Part shown: piece by piece, positions 26,115-30,289 of the stretch
Layout: every line of letters begins with the position of its first letter
Position numbering within the stretch: position 1 is the first letter of the stretch
Source: Cytophagaceae bacterium UBA7467
Lineage (GTDB): Bacteria; Bacteroidota; Bacteroidia; Cytophagales; Spirosomataceae
Length of the DNA stretch: 30,289 nucleotides
NCBI GenBank assembly: GCA_002479785.1
Contig: DLPD01000034.1
Span: 96,795 to 127,083 of the forward strand
Direction of reading: 5' to 3'
Program-made: the position numbers and the translations under genes
Notes under the pieces: model-generated
What the model saw: only the letters and a program-made list of their open reading frames with translations
Told to the model about the DNA's origin: nothing
Databases searched by the model: none

Positions 26115-26831
26115 TTAATATTCTTGGATTAAAGGATGGATCATCAGTTCATCGATCACTACATGTGCCGGTTGATTCATTACATAATAGATGCTATTGG
26201 CCATATCTTCTGGGCTCAACCAGCCAGCGTGTGAAGGGTCTCCCGCAGGATCCGCATGAAAATGGGAGTCCACCAAGCCGGAATAAATCGTACTCACTTT
26301 GATTCCATCTCGTCTGACCTCTTTTCTCAAGGCTTCAGTGAATGCGTGCTGTGCATATTTAGAAGCGCAATAAAGTGATCCTCCATCAAAAACGCGTTTG
26401 GCCACGTCAGAGGCTATCGTGATGAGGTGGCCTTTTTTAGCGGCTTTTAGGTGGGGAAGGGCTTTTTGGCAAAATAAAAAGGTGCCTTTTACATTCGTGT
26501 CAAACACTTGATCCCATTGGTTAGCTGAATAGGATTCCGTAGGACCAAAAGCTCCGATTCCCGCATTATTTATGACAAAATCAATATGTCCAAACGTATG
26601 CACCGTTTTCTCTACAGCGTCTGTGACAAATGCCTCGTCAGAAACGTCTCCATCGAAATAGAGTGGTCGGTGGCCAATCTCCGTAATTTCTGCCGCTAGG
26701 TCTTTTAATTCCCCTTTATTACGTGCCACCAAACTTAATTGGAAGTTATGTTGAGCGAGCAATAATGCGAGGGAACGGCCAATTCCGCGAGAAGCTCCTG
26801 TAATGATGGCGGTAGGAAGTGAATTTGACAT
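26115..26831 (-). CDS. Short-chain dehydrogenase/reductase (SDR), 238 aa
   Basis: This is a cytoplasmic NAD(P)-dependent oxidoreductase of the classical SDR family. TGASRGIG at residues 11-18 binds the cofactor, NNAGIGAFGPT follows, and the catalytic set is Ser141 in IASDVA, Tyr154 and Lys158 in YCASK. An Arg follows the glycine motif region (VARN), which suggests NADP rather than NAD. Length is usual for the family. It lies upstream of the sucrose operon on the same strand with an 86-base gap, and is divergent from the lipid kinase gene with about 34 bases between starts. The C-terminal part (SPEDMANSIYYVMNQP) resembles general SDR proteins often annotated as keto-reductases. The substrate cannot be told. 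Confidence 0.92.
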   Translation of the reverse strand: MSNSLPTAIITGASRGIGRSLALLLAQHNFQLSLVARNKGELKDLAAEITEIGHRPLYFDGDVSDEAFVTDAVEKTVHTFGHIDFVINNAGIGAFGPTESYSANQWDQVFDTNVKGTFLFCQKALPHLKAAKKGHLITIASDVAKRVFDGGSLYCASKYAQHAFTEALRKEVRRDGIKVSTIYSGLVDSHFHADPAGDPSHAGWLSPEDMANSIYYVMNQPAHVVIDELMIHPLIQEY

Positions 26832-26865
26832 ATTGATTTATTTTATGTTAAATTTAAACAATTCT

Positions 26866-27711
26866 ATGATTATGAGTCAAAAAATAGCCTTTCTTATCAA
26901 TCCTCTAAAGAAGACCGTTGCGATAGCTAACTATTTTTCTTGGGTAATCGAGACCGTAAAGGTAGAGAAATCAGATTGGGATTTGACCTTGTTTACTAAA
27001 GAATGGCCTGCTCATTTTTCTGATTTTGATCAAGTATGGGTGATGGGAGGCGACGGTACGTTTAATTATTTTGTGAATAAATACCCTTCAGTCGATATTC
27101 CGATTGCTTTATTTAAAGGCGGTACGGGGAATGATTTTTATTGGAAATTATTTGGGGATAGATCGAGGCTTGCACATTTAGAGGCGGTGATGGCTGGCCA
27201 TGTGGAAGCTTTCGATGCCGGAGACTGCAATGGGCAACTTTTCTTGAATGGCGTGGGTATTGGAATTGAAGGAGAAGTGCTGAAGTCGATGGACTCCATT
27301 CGCTACTTTAAAGGCGGTTTGGGTTATTATTTAGCCGCTATTCCGAATTTATTGAAATTTAAGACCTATGAAATTCTAGGCGGCCGGGAGGTATTTCTCT
27401 GCATGGTTTTCAATTCTTCCCGTGCAGGCGGAGGCTTTCATTTCTTCCCCAATGCTTCCCTTCAGGATGGCTTACTTGATGTTTTATACTGTGACCCGAT
27501 ACCTGTTTGGAAACGCTTGTATTATATGCCCATTATTCAGTCAGGAAAGCACGTAAACCTACGGATTGTGGAATTTTCTCAAACCAAAAAGATCAGCATT
27601 AAAACTAATCGCGTACTAAGAGCCCAAGTAGACGGAGAAGTCCAAACCTCAAACCAGTTTGATTTCCAAGTTCTTCCTGCTAAATTTAGGTTCATTGTAC
27701 CTAAATTATGA
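26866..27711 (+). CDS. Diacylglycerol-kinase-family lipid kinase (YegS/BmrU-like, 281 aa)
   Basis: This is a lipid kinase of the DAGK catalytic family, which transfers phosphate from ATP to a lipid hydroxyl at the inner membrane face. The nucleotide motif GGDGTFN begins at residue 61 and FKGGTGNDFYW follows, both hallmarks of the family. The C-terminal beta-sandwich region includes GVGIGIEGEV, FNSSRAGGGFHFFPNA, DGLLDVLYCDP and a final AQVDGE. Start choice: ATG at 26866 (MIMSQKIAFLINP) or 26872. Longer versions run back into the divergent SDR gene. Its stop overlaps the start of the amidohydrolase gene by four bases (ATGA), so the two are translationally coupled, an unexpected pairing. The lipid substrate is unknown. 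Confidence 0.9.
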   Translation: MIMSQKIAFLINPLKKTVAIANYFSWVIETVKVEKSDWDLTLFTKEWPAHFSDFDQVWVMGGDGTFNYFVNKYPSVDIPIALFKGGTGNDFYWKLFGDRSRLAHLEAVMAGHVEAFDAGDCNGQLFLNGVGIGIEGEVLKSMDSIRYFKGGLGYYLAAIPNLLKFKTYEILGGREVFLCMVFNSSRAGGGFHFFPNASLQDGLLDVLYCDPIPVWKRLYYMPIIQSGKHVNLRIVEFSQTKKISIKTNRVLRAQVDGEVQTSNQFDFQVLPAKFRFIVPKL

Positions 27712-29126
27712 AAAAAACACTTCTATTCCTTTTGGTTTCCTTACACGTTTTAGCCCAAGATGCTGACAAAAAGAGGGTGCTAGCCAGAATTCAACAACAA
27801 GAATCACATTACAGTGCCATCGCACAGAAAATTTGGAACTTCGCCGAAGTCGGATACAAAGAAAAGCAATCTTCAGCACTCCTACAGGAAACCCTGAAGC
27901 AAGCTGGTTTTACCATTGAAAGCGGCGTGGCAGGTATTCCTACCGCCTTCGTGGCGACCTATGGACAAGGAAAACCGGTGATAGGTATCATGGCTGAATA
28001 TGATGCATTGCCAGGACTGTCGCAAGATTCGATTCCGACGAAACGCTCTTTGGGTGGTGCTTCTGGACATGCCTGTGGCCACCATTTATTTGGCACGGGT
28101 TCTTCTGCAGCGGCTATTGCCGTAAAAGAATGGTTGAAGGAAACTGGTGGAAAAGGTACGATTAAATTATACGGATGCCCTGCAGAAGAGGGTGGGTCTG
28201 GAAAAGTATACATGGTGCGGGAGGGTTTATTTAATGACGCAGATATCATGTTACATTGGCATCCGAGTGATGCGAATTCGGTTTCTACCGGTTCTTCTTT
28301 GGCAAACAAAACAGGCAAATTCCGCTTCTATGGTCTTTCTTCACATGCGGCGGCTTCACCAGAAAGAGGACGTTCGGCCTTAGATGCAGTGGAAGCAATG
28401 GACTTTATGGCTAACATGATGCGTGAACATGTGCCGTCTTCTACCCGTATTCACTATGTGATTACAAATGGGGGAAAAGCGCCAAATATCGTCCCTGATT
28501 ATGCAGAGGTATATTATTATGTGCGTTCTCCGCAGCGCGATATTGTCATGGACGTTTGGAATCGCTTAGAAAAAGCGGCAGAAGGCGCAGCTTTAGGTAC
28601 GGGAACGCGCTATGAATTAGAGGTAATAGGTGGGGTATATGAGATTTTGCCCAATGAAAAGTTAGCAGCACTCATGAGTTCAAACTTGCAAACGGTAGGA
28701 GGATATACCTTGAATCCAACTGAATTAGCGTTTGCAAAGCAAATTCAGCAGACGCCGGGCATGTTACAGACGGATTTAGCATCGACGGCTTCTGTCGTTC
28801 CGGGTCGTCCAGATCCAAGCGGTGGAGGCTCGACGGATGTGGGAGATGTGAGTTGGGTGGTTCCTACCATTGGATTAGGAACTGCAACGTGGGTACCTGG
28901 AACAACGGCTCATAGCTGGCAAGCAGTAGCCGCAGGTGGTACGAGTATTGGTAAAAAAGGGATGATGGTGGCTGCCAAAACCTTAGCGGGAACTGCCTTA
29001 GATTTATTTAAAAATCCTGCGTTAATAGAAGCCGCAAAAGCAGAATGGTCGAAGCGCAAAGGAGCTGAGTTTAAATACAAGGCACTTTTAGGGGATCGTA
29101 AGCCTGCTTTGAATTACAGGGATTAA
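27708..29126 (+). CDS. Exported M20-family amidohydrolase, AbgB-like (472 aa)
   Basis: This is a metal-dependent amidohydrolase of the M20D group, which includes AbgB (p-aminobenzoyl-glutamate hydrolase) and amino-acid amide hydrolases. The start MKKTLLFLLVSLHVLAQ is a signal peptide, so this copy would work in the periplasm, unlike E. coli AbgB. Metal-site motifs are intact: SGHACGHHLFGTG (Cys123, His125, His126), PAEEGGSGK (Glu160, Glu161), HWHPSD, and HSWQ near the end, with the dimerisation domain in between carrying SSHAAASPERGRSALDA. Length is normal for AbgB-like proteins. It begins within the stop codon of the lipid kinase. A weak hairpin terminator follows. Exact substrate, peptide-like amide or folate breakdown product, cannot be decided. 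Confidence 0.91.
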   Translation: MKKTLLFLLVSLHVLAQDADKKRVLARIQQQESHYSAIAQKIWNFAEVGYKEKQSSALLQETLKQAGFTIESGVAGIPTAFVATYGQGKPVIGIMAEYDALPGLSQDSIPTKRSLGGASGHACGHHLFGTGSSAAAIAVKEWLKETGGKGTIKLYGCPAEEGGSGKVYMVREGLFNDADIMLHWHPSDANSVSTGSSLANKTGKFRFYGLSSHAAASPERGRSALDAVEAMDFMANMMREHVPSSTRIHYVITNGGKAPNIVPDYAEVYYYVRSPQRDIVMDVWNRLEKAAEGAALGTGTRYELEVIGGVYEILPNEKLAALMSSNLQTVGGYTLNPTELAFAKQIQQTPGMLQTDLASTASVVPGRPDPSGGGSTDVGDVSWVVPTIGLGTATWVPGTTAHSWQAVAAGGTSIGKKGMMVAAKTLAGTALDLFKNPALIEAAKAEWSKRKGAEFKYKALLGDRKPALNYRD

Positions 29127-29130
29127 AATA

Positions 29131-29160
29131 AAATAGGCTTCGGCCTTTTTTATTTTTTTT
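29131..29160 (+). terminator. Short UUCG-loop terminator after the amidohydrolase
   Basis: A short stem AGGC/GCCT closed by the very stable TTCG tetraloop is flanked by A on the left and a long T-rich tract on the right (29146-29160). The stem is short, so termination may be partial. Confidence 0.65.
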
Positions 29161-29163
29161 ATT

Positions 29164-29181
29164 CATTGTAATATTGCAATG
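29164..29181 (+). promoter_or_regulatory. ArsR operator-like inverted repeat overlapping a promoter element
   Basis: CATTG at 29164-29168 and CAATG at 29177-29181 form an inverted repeat. Its spacer, TAATATTG, is one base away from the TAnnTTTG promoter box. It lies 14 bases before the arsR start. A repressor bound here would block transcription, the usual ArsR autoregulation. Confidence 0.6.
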
Positions 29182-29195
29182 TAATAATAGAAGAC

Positions 29196-29531
29196 ATGGG
29201 AATTACCAAAACAGACCTTTTTACAGAGGAGCAAAATGCAATCGCTCAAATGGCCAAAGTACTAGGCCATCCCGCTCGTGTGGCTATATTGCAGTATTTG
29301 GTAAAATCCATCACCTGTATTAACGGAGATTTAGTTCAAGAATTAGGTTTGGCCCAAGCCACCATTTCCCAGCATCTTCGCGAATTGAAGGAGGTGGGTT
29401 TTATTCAAGGAACGATTGAAGGTGTTTCTGTCTGTTATTGTATTAACCCAGAAAAATGGGCAGAGTTTAGCCAGCTTTTTGGGGAATTTTTTGAACATTA
29501 TTTCGTTGCACAAAAATCCAACTGTTGTTAA
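29196..29531 (+). CDS. arsR: ArsR-family metalloid-responsive repressor (111 aa)
   Basis: This is a small winged-helix repressor of the ArsR/SmtB family, expected to leave DNA when trivalent arsenic binds. The helix-turn-helix is at about residues 46-66 (LVQELGLAQATISQHLRELK), preceded by LGHPARVAILQYL and followed by the wing (GTIEGVSVCYCIN). Possible metalloid ligands are Cys41, the Cys80/Cys82 pair in the wing and the C-terminal Cys110-Cys111. The E. coli ELCVCDL motif in the recognition helix is absent, so the site is a different ArsR subtype. It opens an operon: the next gene starts one base after its stop. The inverted repeat just upstream is the likely operator. Function in arsenic rather than another metal is supported by both downstream genes. 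Confidence 0.88.
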   Translation: MGITKTDLFTEEQNAIAQMAKVLGHPARVAILQYLVKSITCINGDLVQELGLAQATISQHLRELKEVGFIQGTIEGVSVCYCINPEKWAEFSQLFGEFFEHYFVAQKSNCC

Positions 29532-29532
29532 T

Positions 29533-30051
29533 ATGTCCACTTTTCCACGAATGCACGTCTCCCTCTATGTCAGCAATTTAGCGGCATCAGTGAATTTTTA
29601 CTCAACTTTTTTCGGGCAGCCTGCCACAAAAGTGAAGCCTGGCTACGCAAAATACGTGTTAGACAGCCCTTCATTAATTATCTCATTCATTGAAAATGCA
29701 GAACGCGTTCAAGCGAATTTTGGACATCTAGGTTTCCAAGTCGAAACGGCTGAGCAAATGCATGCACGTTTAGAATTGGCTAGAAAACAAGGGATTGTCT
29801 CGAAGGAAGAGATCGGTACGGCCTGTTGCTATGCCGTACAAGATAAATTTTGGGCTACGGATCCTGATGGTGTTCAATGGGAAGTTTATTATTTCCATGA
29901 AGATGCAGAATTCAATGACCCACATTATGCGCTACAAGATACATCAGCTTGTTGTATGCCGTTTGGAGCGGTTGAAGTACAAAAACCAAAATTGAAAATC
30001 GCTGAAGTCCAAGCCGCAAACGCTTGCACCCCAGGCACTGGATGTTGCTAA
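29533..30051 (+). CDS. arsI: ArsI/CadI-family vicinal-cysteine glyoxalase-fold enzyme (172 aa)
   Basis: This is a small vicinal-oxygen-chelate (glyoxalase-fold) protein of the ArsI/CadI group. ArsI is a non-heme-iron C-As lyase that splits trivalent organoarsenicals such as methylarsenite. The core is MHVSLYVSNLAASVNFYSTFFG, HLGFQVET and the diagnostic TACCYAVQDKFWATDPDGVQWEVYY, with vicinal Cys98-Cys99 for the arsenical and the His/Glu iron ligands in place. The ATG at 29533 is used; the frame runs 39 codons further upstream, but inside arsR. The C-terminal tail adds more cysteines (SACCMPF and a final GTGCC), which could also bind metalloid. It is one base from both neighbours. A role in inorganic arsenic or cadmium binding, as for CadI, is the alternative. 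Confidence 0.85.
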   Translation: MSTFPRMHVSLYVSNLAASVNFYSTFFGQPATKVKPGYAKYVLDSPSLIISFIENAERVQANFGHLGFQVETAEQMHARLELARKQGIVSKEEIGTACCYAVQDKFWATDPDGVQWEVYYFHEDAEFNDPHYALQDTSACCMPFGAVEVQKPKLKIAEVQAANACTPGTGCC

Positions 30052-30052
30052 T

Positions 30053-30289
30053 ATGAAGGATACGTTAAACCAAAATTTGGAACAAATTCTAGCCCTTGAA
30101 ATCCCAAACGAGCGGCGAGAAATACTGCAAGTCTTGATCGATTACATCAAAGACAAACGCAAAAAAGAACAACCGATACGCCTGAATTTCATCTGCACCC
30201 ACAATTCACGTCGCTCCCAATTTTCGCAAGTTTGGGCTCAAACTGCCGCGGACTATTTTCAAATCCCCGCACAATGTTATTCAGGTGGG
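30053..30289 (+). CDS. Arsenate reductase-like low-molecular-weight protein-tyrosine phosphatase, 3' end outside window
   Basis: The frame is open from ATG 30053 to the last base (79 codons). The fragment holds the P-loop of low-molecular-weight phosphatases and thioredoxin-type arsenate reductases: FICTHNSRRSQFSQVW, with the nucleophile Cys48 and Arg54 of the CX5R motif. About 42 residues, probably helical (ILALEIPNERREILQVLIDY), precede the P-loop, which normally stands near residue 10. This N-terminal extension is a feature I recall from relatives in Bacteroidota. It starts one base after the ArsI-like gene, so it would reduce arsenate to arsenite as part of the same operon. The C-terminal cysteines that would prove arsenate reductase activity are outside the window. 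Confidence 0.85.
   Translation, partial: MKDTLNQNLEQILALEIPNERREILQVLIDYIKDKRKKEQPIRLNFICTHNSRRSQFSQVWAQTAADYFQIPAQCYSGG

Noticed and set aside
26803..26865. Upstream extension of the lipid kinase frame
   Set aside because: It runs into the divergent SDR gene and has no similarity to the family; the ATG at 26866 or 26872 fits.
29416..29532. 39-codon upstream extension of the ArsI-like frame
   Set aside because: It overlaps arsR in another frame, while the ATG at 29533 gives the family's normal N terminus one base after the arsR stop.

Overview
The window looks like the chromosome of a member of the Bacteroidota, probably a Cytophagales-type freshwater or soil bacterium. The grounds are SusC/SusD outer-membrane pairs with the TonB carboxypeptidase-like start, SusD lipoproteins with short signal peptides, perfect TAnnTTTG (-7 type) promoter elements, moderately AT-rich DNA, and very small intergenic gaps. 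The genus cannot be fixed from the sequence alone. No tRNA, rRNA, CRISPR array, insertion sequence or phage gene was seen.

Region 1 (1-11037, all +) holds nutrient import: the end of a SusD-like gene, then two complete SusC-SusD pairs. Each unit is closed by a strong hairpin terminator. The two complete SusD proteins belong to different branches (SusD-like_2 and classic SusD/RagB). Region 2 (11053-17716) holds three exported peptidases: an S9 glutamyl-endopeptidase-like enzyme, an M13 neprilysin-like metalloprotease on the opposite strand, and a second S9 peptidase divergent from it. With no glycoside hydrolase beside the SusC/D genes, the block reads as a possible peptide-scavenging locus (inference).

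Region 3 (17817-21780) holds carbohydrate genes: a Gfo/Idh/MocA oxidoreductase, an exported fusion of an alpha/beta-hydrolase esterase with a pectin-methylesterase-like beta-helix, and a Tat-exported sugar isomerase/epimerase-like protein. Region 4 (21857-26028, -) is a compact sucrose operon: a SUC-type symporter, a PfkB fructokinase and a cytoplasmic amylosucrase-like GH13 enzyme. Together they would import sucrose, keep its glucose as alpha-glucan and phosphorylate the fructose. Upstream are an SDR oxidoreductase (-), then a diacylglycerol-kinase-like lipid kinase overlapping an exported M20 amidohydrolase (+). Region 5 (29164-30289, +) is the start of an arsenic operon: ArsR repressor with an operator-like inverted repeat, an ArsI/CadI-type vicinal-cysteine dioxygenase, and an arsenate-reductase-like phosphatase cut by the window end.

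The least explained structure is a set of short heptanucleotide-type repeats. An inverted pair of heptamer arrays fills the gap between two convergent genes (17718-17815). A different six-unit heptamer array lies inside the esterase-PME gene in exact codon phase (19112-19153). A related but irregular repeat sits between another convergent pair (13529-13591), and a three-copy repeat lies upstream of the sucrose operon (26074-26107).
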